DNA of 64,000 nt, from NCBI RefSeq assembly GCF_000153705.1, contig NZ_DS022272.1, forward strand, positions 510,023 to 574,022, in the 5' to 3' direction. Origin of the DNA: Fulvimarina pelagi HTCC2506 (lineage in GTDB: Bacteria; Pseudomonadota; Alphaproteobacteria; Rhizobiales; Rhizobiaceae). Below the pieces are notes generated by a model. That model was not told the origin of the DNA, did no database searches, and was given only the letters and a program-made list of their open reading frames with translations. The position numbers were made by a program, and so were the translations under genes. Positions 42,519-51,620 of the stretch are shown in pieces. Within the stretch, counting starts at the first letter, position 1. Each line of letters opens with the position of its first letter.

Positions 42519-44363
42519 CTACGCCTGTACCTTTACATATGAACCGGGGGCGTCCTCGATCGCCTTCATTTTCCCGCCGCCCGGCTTGCGCGCTTTGACT
42601 TTCTTCGTGCCGGACTTCTCGGCGATCCATTCGGACCAGTGCGGCCACCATGAGCCCGGATGCTCCTCGGCCTTCTCGAACCATTCTTCGAATGTGCCGT
42701 CCGCATGCGGCGCGGAGCCCGTCCAATACTGGTACTTGTTGCGGGATGGATGGTTGACGACGCCGGCGATGTGGCCAGAACCTGCGAGGACGTAGCTGAC
42801 ATCGCCGCCGAAGCTTTTCGAACCTCGATAGACGCTCTTGGCCGGCGCGATATGATCTTCCTTCGTGGCGAGGTTGTAGATCGGGATGTCGACAGCGCGA
42901 AGATCGATCTTCGTATCGCCGATGACCATCTCGCCCCTCGATAGATTGTTCTCCAGATAACAATTCCGCAGATAGAACAGATGGTTTGCTTTTGGCATCC
43001 GTGTCGCGTCGGCGTTCCAGAACAGAAGGTCGAACGGCATCGGATCCTTGCCGCGCAGATAGTTGTTGACGAAGTAGGGCCAGATCAGATCGGCCGAGCG
43101 CAGCATGTTGAAGGCCTGCGCCATCTGCGATCCATCAAGGTAGCCCTTTGCCTCCATCGTGGCTTCCAGCGTTTTGAGCTGCTCCTCGTCGACGAAGACG
43201 AGGAGATCGCCCGCATATTCAAAATCTACCTGGGTCGCGAAAAGCGTCGCCGTCTGCGGGCGGGTGTCGCCCTTGGCCTTCAGATAACCGATACCGGCGG
43301 AAAGCAGCGTTCCCCCGACGCAATAGCCGACCATGTTGAACTCTTTCTCGCCGGTCGCCTTTTCCGCCGTGTCGAGGCCGAACTTGATGCCGTCCTCAAT
43401 ATAGTCCTTCCACGTCTTCATGGCGTGCCGCTCGTCAGGATTGACCCACGATATTAGGAACACCGTGTGACCCTGCTCGACGAGCCAGTTCACGTAGCTT
43501 TTCTCGGGCTTCAGATCGAGAATGTAGAATTTGTTGATCCACGGCGGCGTGATGATGATCGGCCGCTTGAAGACCTCGTCGGTCTGCGGTGAATACTGGA
43601 TGATCTGGCAGATGTCGTTTTGGGCGATCACCTTGCCTTCGGTCAGGGCGATGTCCTCGCCGATCTTGAAGGCGGAATAGTCCGCCTGCCGGACCCTGAG
43701 ATTGCCCTTGCCGGCGGCGATGTCCTCAGCGAACATCTTCATTCCCTTGACGAGGTTCTGGCCGTTCGACTGGATCGTCTCGCGATAGAGCTCGGGATTG
43801 GTCATGATGAAATTGGTCGGCGATAGGGCGTTCGAGACCTGCCGCATGTAGAAGGCCGCTTTGTGCCTCGTATGGTCGTCGAGTCCGTTCGCCTCCTCCA
43901 CGAGCTCGTCCGCCCATCTGGTCGTCATCAGATAGGCCTGTTTGAGGAAGTCGAAGAAGAAGTTCTGATTCCATTCCTCGTCGGAGAAGCGCTTGTCGCC
44001 CTTCGTCGACGACGCGGCCTCGCCGTTCACGCTTTCGCCGGCGAGGCGCCGGATCGAATTGTTCCAGACCGTCATATAGCCGGCAAAGAGGCGCGTCTGA
44101 GCCTCAATTGCGCGGGTTGGATCGGTCATCCAATATTCGCCGACCTTGGACAGAGTCTCAACAATCTCGGCCATGGTGACCGGTCCCGTCTCAACGTGAT
44201 CGCCCTTCTCACGCGGCTCTACCCAAGCGCTCGCCGCCTTGCCGATATGCTCGAACATCCTCGCCATGTTCATAGCGAATTGTTCGGGATCCTTTACTGC
44301 GTATTCGTTCGAGAAAGGTACCGGTTTCGTGGTGGGTTTCGACTCGGATTTCTTGTCCGCCAT
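42519..44363 (-). CDS. phaC: Class I poly(3-hydroxyalkanoate) synthase
   Basis: A 614-residue enzyme that polymerises (R)-3-hydroxyacyl-CoA into carbon-storage granules. It shows the N-terminal PhaC_N domain ('ILDLKPEKSYVNWLVEQGHTVFLISWVNPD'), the lipase-like box 'VGYCVGGTLL' with nucleophile Cys348, the catalytic Asp in 'ATKEDHIAP' and His in 'GSGHIAGVVNHP'. The length is typical of class I, which needs no PhaE partner. No phaA, phaB or phasin gene is beside it, so precursor supply is encoded elsewhere. It converges with the response regulator. Confidence 0.95.
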   Translation of the reverse strand: MADKKSESKPTTKPVPFSNEYAVKDPEQFAMNMARMFEHIGKAASAWVEPREKGDHVETGPVTMAEIVETLSKVGEYWMTDPTRAIEAQTRLFAGYMTVWNNSIRRLAGESVNGEAASSTKGDKRFSDEEWNQNFFFDFLKQAYLMTTRWADELVEEANGLDDHTRHKAAFYMRQVSNALSPTNFIMTNPELYRETIQSNGQNLVKGMKMFAEDIAAGKGNLRVRQADYSAFKIGEDIALTEGKVIAQNDICQIIQYSPQTDEVFKRPIIITPPWINKFYILDLKPEKSYVNWLVEQGHTVFLISWVNPDERHAMKTWKDYIEDGIKFGLDTAEKATGEKEFNMVGYCVGGTLLSAGIGYLKAKGDTRPQTATLFATQVDFEYAGDLLVFVDEEQLKTLEATMEAKGYLDGSQMAQAFNMLRSADLIWPYFVNNYLRGKDPMPFDLLFWNADATRMPKANHLFYLRNCYLENNLSRGEMVIGDTKIDLRAVDIPIYNLATKEDHIAPAKSVYRGSKSFGGDVSYVLAGSGHIAGVVNHPSRNKYQYWTGSAPHADGTFEEWFEKAEEHPGSWWPHWSEWIAEKSGTKKVKARKPGGGKMKAIEDAPGSYVKVQA

Positions 44364-44529
44364 CGTCTTATCCTCCCTGGGCGATCCCTCCAGGATGCGT
44401 TCCCATTTCCGCCTTGAACCGGGTCTTAATGCGTTCTGATGACGGTCATTCTTCCGGAACGATGGCGGTTTTGTAAATCGTCTCTTTTAAGGTAAGACAC
44501 GATCGACGATTTCAAACAGGCCTCTCGTC

Positions 44530-44997
44530 ATGTCGTACAGGTTCGACGCATTGTTTTTTCCGGGCATCTTCGCCGGCGCGCTCGCGCTATCGGGGTGTCA
44601 GGCGATTTTCCCCGGCGAGGAAGACGCCTCTCTCGGTGCGCTTCGTCTGAGCCAGGCCGACGCAGTCGCCTCGCAACAGAGGCTCGATGAGGACGGCTAT
44701 CCGCTACTTGGCGCATATCCCGGTGCCGCAGCGCCACAATTGGCCGATGAAAACGTCGCCGCGCTTAACAGTCGATATAATGGCATTGCGGCCCAGCGCG
44801 AGGCCGCTGCGGATGACACCGGATATGCATCAGCGATCTCCCGCGCGGCGAGCGCTCGCGAGCGTCAGGCTGCCGCCGTTTCCACGCTGGACGCTGAGGC
44901 GGCCAGCCAGCCCGCTGCTTCCGGGACGACGGAGCGCGGGCCGCGACCGGAAGACGTCCTGCGCCAGATCGAAGCTACGGACGAAACGACCAACTGA
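44530..44997 (+). CDS. Hypothetical lipoprotein, helical
   Basis: A 155-residue product with a signal peptide ending in the lipobox 'LSGC' at about residue 23. The mature part is rich in Ala, Glu, Gln and Ser and is probably helical ('LSQADAVASQQRLDEDGYPLLGAYPG', 'SAISRAASARERQAAAVSTLDAEA'). I do not recognise a family. It lies between divergent phaC and the aminotransferase gene, 65 bases before the latter, and might share its transcript. Confidence 0.75.
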   Translation: MSYRFDALFFPGIFAGALALSGCQAIFPGEEDASLGALRLSQADAVASQQRLDEDGYPLLGAYPGAAAPQLADENVAALNSRYNGIAAQREAAADDTGYASAISRAASARERQAAAVSTLDAEAASQPAASGTTERGPRPEDVLRQIEATDETTN

Positions 44998-45062
44998 ATT
45001 CGCTTCGGTCTTTCTGGAATCCCAATATCGCGGCCATGAGTTGCCGCACGGATAATCGACCC

Positions 45063-46280
45063 ATGGAAGACTATTACAAGATCCGCCGGCTGCCGCCTTA
45101 CGTTTTCGAGGAAGTCAACCGGTTGAAGGCCGCGGCCCGTGCGAAGGGCGCCGACATTATCGACCTCGGCATGGGAAACCCGGACCTGCCGACGCCCGCC
45201 TTCATTGTCGACAAGCTCTGCGAGGTCGCCCGGGATCCACGTGCCCACCGTTACTCGGCCTCGCGCGGCATCAACGGGCTGCGCAAAGCACAGGCGGCCT
45301 TCTACGAGCGACGCTTCAACGTAAAGCTCGATCCGAACCGGCAGGTCGTTGCGACGCTCGGCTCGAAAGAGGGCTTCGCGAACATGGCGCAGGCAATCAC
45401 AGCGCCTGGCGATGTGATCCTCTGCCCGAACCCGACTTATCCGATCCATGCGTTTGGGTTCATCATGTCCGGTGGGACAATCCGTTCGCTGCCCGCCAAA
45501 CCTGACGAGGACTTTCTGCGCGCCATGGAGCGTGCGGTCGTCCACTCGATCCCCAAGCCGATCGCCGTCGTCTTGAATTTTCCGGGCAATCCGACCGCCT
45601 TCACCGCGACCCGCGAATTCTACAAGGATGTCGTCGACTTCGCGAAGAAGCATGAGATTATCGTCCTGTCCGATCTCGCTTATTCCGAGATCTATTTCGA
45701 CGATGTTCCACCGCCCTCGATCCTCGAGGTCGAAGGCGCGATGGACGTGGCGGTCGAGTTCACGTCCATGTCGAAGAGCTACTCCATGCCGGGTTGGCGG
45801 ATCGGCTTTGCCGTCGGCAACGAGCGGCTCTGCGCCGCGCTCGGCCGGGTGAAGTCCTATCTGGACTATGGTGCCTTCACGCCGGTCCAGGTCGCGGCGG
45901 CAACCGCGATCAACCAGGGCGACAAGGCCGTCGCCGAGATCCGGCAGGTCTACAAGAAGCGCCGCGACGTTCTGGTCGATTCGTTCGGTCGTGCCGGTTG
46001 GGACGTGCCACCGCCGCCTTCGACGATGTTCGCCTGGGTGCCGCTGCCGGCGGCCTACAAGCATATGGGTTCGCTCGAGTTCTCCAAGCTTCTCGTCGAA
46101 GAGGCGGACGTCGCGGTCGCGCCCGGCGTCGGTTTCGGCGAACACGGCGACGATCACGTGCGCATCGCGCTGGTCGAGAACGAGCATCGCATCCGCCAGG
46201 CTGCGCGCAATCTCAAGCGGTTCCTCGCCAGTGACGAGGGGGAGGGCCAGAAGGTCGTCCCCATGCGGGCTCGCGCCTAG
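45063..46280 (+). CDS. Class I/II PLP aminotransferase (AlaC / LL-DAP-type)
   Basis: A 405-residue cytoplasmic aminotransferase. 'DIIDLGMGNPDLPTPAFIVDKL' and 'RYSASRGINGLRKA' mark the AlaC/LL-diaminopimelate aminotransferase-like group. The PLP site is 'VEFTSMSKSYSMPGWRIGFAVGN', with the Schiff-base Lys in SMSKSY. Alanine-forming transamination is the most likely reaction; many genomes label the same protein LL-diaminopimelate aminotransferase. ATG at 45063 gives the family-typical start (MEDYYKIRRLPP); a nine-codon extension to 45036 is possible. It precedes homoserine dehydrogenase, with a terminator between. Confidence 0.9.
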   Translation: MEDYYKIRRLPPYVFEEVNRLKAAARAKGADIIDLGMGNPDLPTPAFIVDKLCEVARDPRAHRYSASRGINGLRKAQAAFYERRFNVKLDPNRQVVATLGSKEGFANMAQAITAPGDVILCPNPTYPIHAFGFIMSGGTIRSLPAKPDEDFLRAMERAVVHSIPKPIAVVLNFPGNPTAFTATREFYKDVVDFAKKHEIIVLSDLAYSEIYFDDVPPPSILEVEGAMDVAVEFTSMSKSYSMPGWRIGFAVGNERLCAALGRVKSYLDYGAFTPVQVAAATAINQGDKAVAEIRQVYKKRRDVLVDSFGRAGWDVPPPPSTMFAWVPLPAAYKHMGSLEFSKLLVEEADVAVAPGVGFGEHGDDHVRIALVENEHRIRQAARNLKRFLASDEGEGQKVVPMRARA

Positions 46281-46290
46281 GGTCGCGTCA

Positions 46291-46315
46291 GAAAGGCCGG
46301 CCGGTCCGGCCTTTC
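46291..46315 (+). terminator. Hairpin terminator after the aminotransferase gene
   Basis: A perfect ten-base stem (GAAAGGCCGG/CCGGCCTTTC) with a five-base loop starts ten bases after the stop codon. The T-run is limited to the three Ts inside the stem end. Confidence 0.7.
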
Positions 46316-46424
46316 AATCTCGCCGCGTTCGGGTTAGCGAAGCCGCACTCGAAACCCTGTCGACGCGCGTCTTTTTCGAAGACTGCTCTTCGCGCCGACC
46401 GCTGACGAATTGCGACAAACATTC

Positions 46425-47729
46425 ATGACGACACCATTGCGGATCGGGATCGCCGGCCTAGGCACCGTCGGTGCAAGCCTTGCGCGACTTCTCCAGACCA
46501 AAACAGATTCGATCACTCGACGTGCCGGGCGGCCGATCGAGCTCGTCGCAGTCTCGGCGCGCGCCAAAACGAAGAATCGTGGTTTCGACGCGAGCGGCCT
46601 TGCTTGGTACGACGATCCCTCCGCCCTCGCTCGCGAGGCCGAGATCGACGGATTCGTCGAGCTGATCGGCGGTTCTGAGGGTGCTGCGCTGGAATGCGTG
46701 AGGGCCGCGCTGGAACGCGGCGTTCCGGTAGTGACGGCGAATAAGGCGCTTCTCGCCCATCATGGAGTGGAACTGGCTCGGCTCGCGGCAGAGAACGGCA
46801 CCGAGCTTCTCTACGAAGCGGCTGTTGCAGGCGGAATACCGATCATCAAAACAATGCGCGAGGGCCTGTCCGGCAACGAGGTGAGCCGCGTCTACGGCAT
46901 TCTCAATGGCACCTGCAACTACATGCTGACGCGCATGGAGCGCGAGGGCCTTTCCTTCGATCTCTGCCTGAAGGACGCGCAGGATCTCGGCTATGCCGAA
47001 GCCGATCCGACCTTCGATATCGGCGGCTTCGATGCCGCCCATAAGCTCGGAATCCTGACCTCTCTCGCTTTCGGCACGGAGATCGACGCCGATTCGATTT
47101 ACGTTGAGGGAATCGAGGCTGTGACGGCAGAGGACATCGCTGCAGCGGGCGAACTCGGCTATTCGATCAAGCTTCTTGCGGTTGCGCAGAGGACCGATAC
47201 CGGAATCGAGCAGCGGGTCCATCCGGCGCTGATCCCGGCCGCCGCAGCGATGGCGCAGGTCTCGGGCGTCACGAATGCGGTCGCGGTCGACACTGATCTT
47301 CTCGGCTCGATCATGCTGGCCGGGCCCGGCGCAGGTGGTGATGCCACCGCTTCGGCCGTTCTCTCCGATATCATGGACATCGCGACCGGTGTCGTATTGC
47401 CGACCCTCGGAATTCCAGCCGACAAGCTACAGCCCTACGTCCGCGCTCGGATGCGCGCTCACGAGGGTGGATACTACATCCGTCTCTCCGTGCACGATCA
47501 GGTGGGTGCCTTTGCCTCGATCGCAACGCGCATGGCGGAGAACGGAATTTCGCTGGAATCCATCGTTCAGCGTCGACGTGCCCGTGCCGGCGACAAGGCC
47601 AATGCACAGGTGATCCTCGTAACTCACGAAACGACGGAAAACGCAGTACGTGAAGCTCTTCGGGCGATCTCCGACGACGGCCATCTTGGCGGCCAACCGC
47701 AGATGCTACGGATTGAGCGGTTGGACTGA
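46425..47729 (+). CDS. hom: Homoserine dehydrogenase with ACT domain
   Basis: A 434-residue enzyme reducing aspartate semialdehyde to homoserine, the branch point to threonine and methionine. The NAD(P) fold starts 'RIGIAGLGTVGASLARLL'. 'VVTANKALLAHHG' and 'ILNGTCNYMLTRM' are catalytic-domain blocks, with the active Lys near 'GFDAAHKLGILTSLAFG'. A C-terminal ACT domain (about residues 350-434, 'SVHDQVGAFASIATRMAENGISLESIVQ') gives threonine feedback sensing. Start at 46425. The gene ends only six bases from the opposing lipoprotein gene. Confidence 0.95.
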   Translation: MTTPLRIGIAGLGTVGASLARLLQTKTDSITRRAGRPIELVAVSARAKTKNRGFDASGLAWYDDPSALAREAEIDGFVELIGGSEGAALECVRAALERGVPVVTANKALLAHHGVELARLAAENGTELLYEAAVAGGIPIIKTMREGLSGNEVSRVYGILNGTCNYMLTRMEREGLSFDLCLKDAQDLGYAEADPTFDIGGFDAAHKLGILTSLAFGTEIDADSIYVEGIEAVTAEDIAAAGELGYSIKLLAVAQRTDTGIEQRVHPALIPAAAAMAQVSGVTNAVAVDTDLLGSIMLAGPGAGGDATASAVLSDIMDIATGVVLPTLGIPADKLQPYVRARMRAHEGGYYIRLSVHDQVGAFASIATRMAENGISLESIVQRRRARAGDKANAQVILVTHETTENAVREALRAISDDGHLGGQPQMLRIERLD

Positions 47730-47735
47730 TCGGGC

Positions 47736-48143
47736 TCAGGCGACGCAATCGTCGCTGCCGCTTCTCCACCTTTCGATATCGGCTTGTGCACGCTGGCCGA
47801 TCTCTTCGGTGAGCAGCGGTCCATACACTGCGACATCGCCCGAACCGGCCTGACCTTCGGCGACCAGTAGCGGACGTGCTTCGGGCTCGCCGGCCGGCGT
47901 CAGCAGGAAACGCGGCTTGCCGGAGAAGGAGGCGAGTTCCGGCGAAAGGCCGTAAGGTTCGAAGGCCGGGTCGCCTGATTTGAACCAGCAGCGATCGGCA
48001 TTCAGGGTGAGCCGCTCCATCAGGTCGAGACCCATCTCGGATGGATCGGTCTCAGGCGTTTCGGATGTTGTCGAGCAGGCCATCAGCCCAAGCGATGCAC
48101 CAAGCGCGATTGGAAGCAGCCCGCGCCTGTTCACGCTCAGCAT
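47736..48143 (-). CDS. Hypothetical lipoprotein at the end of the pur operon
   Basis: A 135-residue product with a signal peptide and lipobox 'LMAC' (Cys near residue 23). The mature protein contains two further Cys ('NADRCWFKSGDP' and the C-terminal 'DDCVA') that could pair in the envelope. I do not recognise the family. Its start overlaps the purQ stop by one base (TGATG), so it is translationally coupled to purine synthesis genes although it is an envelope protein. Confidence 0.75.
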   Translation of the reverse strand: MLSVNRRGLLPIALGASLGLMACSTTSETPETDPSEMGLDLMERLTLNADRCWFKSGDPAFEPYGLSPELASFSGKPRFLLTPAGEPEARPLLVAEGQAGSGDVAVYGPLLTEEIGQRAQADIERWRSGSDDCVA

Positions 48144-48823
48144 CAGGCTGCTTCCTGCTGTGTAAGGCCGAGTGCGCCTTCGAAGATCGCGCGCCCGTCG
48201 ATGCCGCCGTGTTCAGGCTCGATGAGGTTTTCCGGATGGGGCATCATGCCGAGAACATTGCCGTCCGCGTTGACGATGCCAGCGATGTCGTTGATCGCGC
48301 CGTTTGGATTGGTGCCCTCGGCATAGCGGAAGACGATACGTCCGTTGTCTTGAAGCGCAGCGAGTGTGTGAGCATCCGCAAAATAGTTTCCGTCGTGATG
48401 AGCGACTGGACAGCGGATGATCTGACCTGCCGAATAGCCGCCGGTGAAACGCGTTTTAGCGTTCGTCACCTCGAGCTTCACCTCGCGGCAAACGAAGCGC
48501 AGTGTCGTGTTGCGCATCAGCGCGCCAGGCAGCAGGCCGGCCTCGCAGAGGATCTGGAAACCGTTGCAGACGCCCAGAACCGGAACGCCCTTTTCGGCGG
48601 CTTCGGCGACGGCGCGCATGATGGGAGAGCGCGCCGCAATCGCACCCGCGCGGAGATAGTCACCGAAAGAGAAGCCGCCCGGAATGACGATCAGATCGGA
48701 CGGTGGAAGGGATGTTTCGGTCTGCCAGACCGTCTGCGGCAGCTTGCCGGTGATGGTTTTCAGAGCCGCGATCATGTCGCGGTCGCGATTGAGGCCGGGG
48801 AGGAGGACGACGGTCGTGTTCAT
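48143..48823 (-). CDS. purQ: Phosphoribosylformylglycinamidine synthase subunit PurQ
   Basis: A 226-residue class I glutamine amidotransferase that supplies ammonia to the small-PurL complex (PurSLQ) in step four of purine synthesis. The nucleophile is in '[19 protein letters not shown]', the oxyanion strand is '[14 protein letters not shown]', and His-Glu of the triad are in 'GMMPHPENL'. It overlaps the upstream small gene by four bases (ATGA). Confidence 0.95.
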   Translation of the reverse strand: MNTTVVLLPGLNRDRDMIAALKTITGKLPQTVWQTETSLPPSDLIVIPGGFSFGDYLRAGAIAARSPIMRAVAEAAEKGVPVLGVCNGFQILCEAGLLPGALMRNTTLRFVCREVKLEVTNAKTRFTGGYSAGQIIRCPVAHHDGNYFADAHTLAALQDNGRIVFRYAEGTNPNGAINDIAGIVNADGNVLGMMPHPENLIEPEHGGIDGRAIFEGALGLTQQEAA

Positions 48824-49077
48824 GCGTTCGGACTGTATGGAGTTCCAGGCTCTGCCATCTCGCGCAATTCCAGCCGACGCTCGATCCGGTCGAGGCGCTG
48901 GTCGATGCGGGAAAGGACGCCGTAGATGTTGGTCGTATCGGCTTGGATCGAGCCGGCATAACCTCGGATCGCGTTCATTCCTTGAGCTTGTTCGACACCG
49001 AGAAGTTCGATGTTGGAAATCCTCTGCTGAAGACTCTTCAGGATTTCCGTCATCAGTTCGTTCGTGACTTCGACCAT
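48820..49077 (-). CDS. Small conserved hypothetical protein between purS and purQ
   Basis: An 85-residue protein, probably coiled coil: heptad-like runs in '[20 protein letters not shown]' and '[22 protein letters not shown]'. No metal or catalytic motif is visible. Its ATGA overlap with purQ and its place 21 bases after purS tie it to the PurSLQ genes; I recall similar small genes at this spot in other rhizobia, but its function is unknown to me. A role in complex assembly is only a guess from context. Confidence 0.75.
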   Translation of the reverse strand: MVEVTNELMTEILKSLQQRISNIELLGVEQAQGMNAIRGYAGSIQADTTNIYGVLSRIDQRLDRIERRLELREMAEPGTPYSPNA

Positions 49078-49098
49078 CGAATTGTCTCCACGCTACCC

Positions 49099-49341
49099 TC
49101 AGTCGATAGAGATAGTGTAATTCTCGATGACCGTATTAGCCAGAAGCTTCTCGCACATCTCCGACAGTCGCTTCTCGGTTGCCGTCTTATCGTCGCCATC
49201 CAGCTGCAGGTCGAAGACCTTGCCCTGGCGCACTTCGTCGACGCCGTCGAAGCCGAGATGGCCTAGGGCACCTCCAATGGCCTTGCCCTGTGGGTCTAGG
49301 ACGCCGTTCTTCAGCGTTACGACGATGCGCGCCTTAATCAC
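49099..49341 (-). CDS. purS: Phosphoribosylformylglycinamidine synthase subunit PurS
   Basis: An 80-residue subunit that bridges PurQ and small PurL. The sequence matches the whole short family: '[29 protein letters not shown]', '[11 protein letters not shown]' and '[14 protein letters not shown]'. Presence of purS implies that this organism uses the small PurL; the purL gene itself is not in the window. It follows purC by 70 bases. Confidence 0.95.
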   Translation of the reverse strand: MIKARIVVTLKNGVLDPQGKAIGGALGHLGFDGVDEVRQGKVFDLQLDGDDKTATEKRLSEMCEKLLANTVIENYTISID

Positions 49342-49411
49342 GGGATCTGCCTGTCTTTGGAATGGATGATCTTCAATGCCGGTGCCGGCTGCTTGACGGG
49401 TTTTTGCCGTC

Positions 49412-50176
49412 TCACTTGACCAACACCGGCCCGGAGGGGCGGGGCGGCTCGTTCTCGTTCATGATCCCGAGCCGTCGTGCGACTTCCTGATAGGCTTCGA
49501 CCAATCCGCCCATGTCGCGGCGGAATCGATCCTTGTCCATTTTCTCCTGTGTGTTGATGTCCCACAGGCGACAGGAATCCGGGCTGATCTCGTCGGCAAC
49601 GACAATCCGCATCATGTCGCCTTCGAAGAGCCGGCCGGTCTCGATCTTGAAGTCGATCAGCTGGATGCCGACGCCGAGGAAGAGGCCGGAAAGGAAATCG
49701 TTGACGCGGATGGCGAGAGCCATGATGTCGTCGATTTCTTGCGGGCTCGCCCAGCCGAAGGCAGTAATGTGCTCTTCGGAGACCATCGGATCGTCGAGCT
49801 GATCGGCCTTGTAGTAGAATTCGATAATCGAGCGCGGCAGCACGGTGCCTTCCTCGATACCTAAACGTTTGGCCAGCGAGCCGGCCGCGATGTTGCGGAC
49901 GACAACTTCCAACGGAATGATCTCGACTTCCTTGATCAGCTGCTCTCGCATATTGAGCCGCTTAATGAAATGTGTCGGGATGCCCATCTTGTTGAGATGG
50001 CCGAAGATATATTCGGAAATACGGTTGTTGAGGACGCCCTTGCCGTCGACGATCTCGTGCTTCTTCTTGTTGAAGGCGGTCGCGTCGTCCTTGAAGAACT
50101 GCACGAGAGTGCCGGGCTCGGGCCCTTCATATAGAATCTTGCCCTTGCCTTCGTAGATGCGGCGGCGACGTGTCAT
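49412..50176 (-). CDS. purC: SAICAR synthetase
   Basis: A 254-residue enzyme joining aspartate to CAIR with ATP. It has '[33 protein letters not shown]' at the start, the signature '[20 protein letters not shown]', '[10 protein letters not shown]' and '[15 protein letters not shown]'. The ATG at 50176 fits the family start. The 331-base gap 50177-50507 to the divergent DUF1476 gene holds a seven-base GC hairpin (50257-50279) and an AAGGAG site for the divergent gene; no purine riboswitch is recognisable. Confidence 0.95.
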   Translation of the reverse strand: MTRRRRIYEGKGKILYEGPEPGTLVQFFKDDATAFNKKKHEIVDGKGVLNNRISEYIFGHLNKMGIPTHFIKRLNMREQLIKEVEIIPLEVVVRNIAAGSLAKRLGIEEGTVLPRSIIEFYYKADQLDDPMVSEEHITAFGWASPQEIDDIMALAIRVNDFLSGLFLGVGIQLIDFKIETGRLFEGDMMRIVVADEISPDSCRLWDINTQEKMDKDRFRRDMGGLVEAYQEVARRLGIMNENEPPRPSGPVLVK

Positions 50177-50507
50177 ATCATACTCTGTTCTTGGCTTGCG
50201 GGACCGAGCCGGAAACCGTCTCAAGGGCCGCTTTTTCTGCGTGAATAGACCAAAGCGCCCGCCATCACAATCGGCGGGCCGGGCTCTGTAGGGAATGAGC
50301 GCGATCAAGGTCGGTATTGGCTAGCTGAACGTCAAGCCGCGCTGGGGTCAAGGAGGTAGAACGCAGCCATCTCGTCTGGATTTTTGTACTCCCGCAGATC
50401 GCAACGGGCTTATCTCGGTCGCCCATCTCGTCCATAGTGGAAACTGTGAGAATTAGCCGCCGCGCGGACATCTCGCCGCTCGGTGGGCAACGGCAAGGAG
50501 ACCCGCA

Positions 50508-50819
50508 ATGACGATGGCTGACCGCGAGCGTGATTTTGAGAATCGCTTCATCCACGATCAGGAACTGAAGTTCCGCATTCGGGCTCGCCGCAACAAGCTT
50601 ATCGGGCTCTGGGCGGCGGAAAAGCTCGGCAAGACAGGGCCGGATGCTAATGCCTATGCGCAGGAGATCGTTCGTGTCGACTTCGAGAAGCCGGGCGACG
50701 ACGACGTCTTCGATCATCTCATGGCCGATCTTGGCGAGATGGGCATCACCGAAAAGGAGATCCGTGCCCAGATGGAAGAGTTGCTGAAGGAAGCCGAGAA
50801 GCAGGTGATGAGCGAATGA
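50508..50819 (+). CDS. DUF1476 protein, F1-ATPase zeta inhibitor subunit
   Basis: A 103-residue protein matching DUF1476, whose Paracoccus member is the zeta subunit that blocks ATP hydrolysis by the alphaproteobacterial F1Fo-ATPase. The inhibitory N-terminal helix is 'DRERDFENRFIHDQELKFRIRARRNKLIGLWAA', and a four-helix C-terminal part ends 'IRAQMEELLKEAEKQV'. Length matches the family. Start at 50508 with an AAGGAG site. The ATPase genes are not in the window. It overlaps the aldolase gene by four bases. Confidence 0.92.
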   Translation: MTMADRERDFENRFIHDQELKFRIRARRNKLIGLWAAEKLGKTGPDANAYAQEIVRVDFEKPGDDDVFDHLMADLGEMGITEKEIRAQMEELLKEAEKQVMSE

Positions 50820-51598
50820 GCTCGCATTCCTCTCCGAAAGATCGCTTCCTCGCGATGGCCGGGAGTAAATCTGTGCTCTCGGCCTGGCTCGCCTCGCCCG
50901 ATCCGTTTACCCAGGAAGCTTTCCTCAAGGCCGACTACGATTTCGTCGTGCTCGACATGCAGCACGGTCTCCTCGACCGAGCTGATGTGCGCGACGCGAT
51001 CACACGTTGCTACGCTTTCGGCAAGGGTGCCTTCGTGCGTGTGCCGGTGAGTGGGTTCGGCAATGCATCATGGGTTCTCGACATGGGCGCGCAGGGTGTG
51101 ATCATGCCGATGATCGAGTCGGCTGAGGACGCGCGCGTCTTCGTCAAGCACATGAAATACCCGCCGCTGGGGCTCAGGTCCTACGCTCCCATCCGCGCCG
51201 CTCCACTCGCCAAAGGTGGCGACGTCGACGCATATGTGGAGACAGCCAACTCCGAGACCTTCGCTTTTGCGATGATCGAGACCCGTACCGCGCTCGACGC
51301 CTTAGACGAGATCGCAGCGATCGACGGCATCGACGGCCTCTTCGTAGGTCCCGCGGACCTCTCGATCGCGCTCTCGGACGACAGCCGCGTCGACATCGAC
51401 GGCGAGCGGCTGAAGGACGCCATGCGGCGCGTTGCCGAAGCGGCGGAGAGGCACGGCAAGGTCGCCGCGGCCTACGCCGGCGACGCCGCCCACGCGAGTG
51501 CCTATTGGTGTCGCGGTTACGACTATGTCGGCATCAGCATGGATTTGAAGATCGTTGCTGAGGCGGCCGAATTGCTCGCCAAGGAGGCGAAGGGCTGA
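50816..51598 (+). CDS. HpcH/HpaI-family class II aldolase
   Basis: A 260-residue TIM-barrel aldolase of the HpcH/HpaI group, which cleaves 2-keto-3-deoxy or 4-hydroxy-2-oxo acids to pyruvate and an aldehyde using a divalent metal. Family motifs are 'DFVVLDMQHG' (catalytic His region), 'MGAQGVIMPMIESAEDA' with a metal-binding Glu, and 'GLFVGPADLSIAL' with the metal-binding Asp. The natural substrate is not clear. Coupling to the ATPase-inhibitor gene through an ATGA overlap shows cotranscription but not a shared pathway. Confidence 0.9.
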   Translation: MSSHSSPKDRFLAMAGSKSVLSAWLASPDPFTQEAFLKADYDFVVLDMQHGLLDRADVRDAITRCYAFGKGAFVRVPVSGFGNASWVLDMGAQGVIMPMIESAEDARVFVKHMKYPPLGLRSYAPIRAAPLAKGGDVDAYVETANSETFAFAMIETRTALDALDEIAAIDGIDGLFVGPADLSIALSDDSRVDIDGERLKDAMRRVAEAAERHGKVAAAYAGDAAHASAYWCRGYDYVGISMDLKIVAEAAELLAKEAKG

Positions 51599-51620
51599 CG
51601 CTTCGCCAGTCCCACCAAAG

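Noticed and set aside
44458-44490. GGAAC...CGT pair as an EcfG general-stress promoter for the lipoprotein gene
   Set aside because: The spacer is 18 bases and the -10 reads CGTC rather than CGTT, outside the usual consensus.
44865-46187. A 440-codon minus-strand frame opposite the aminotransferase
   Set aside because: Antisense to a gene with a full PLP-site signature.
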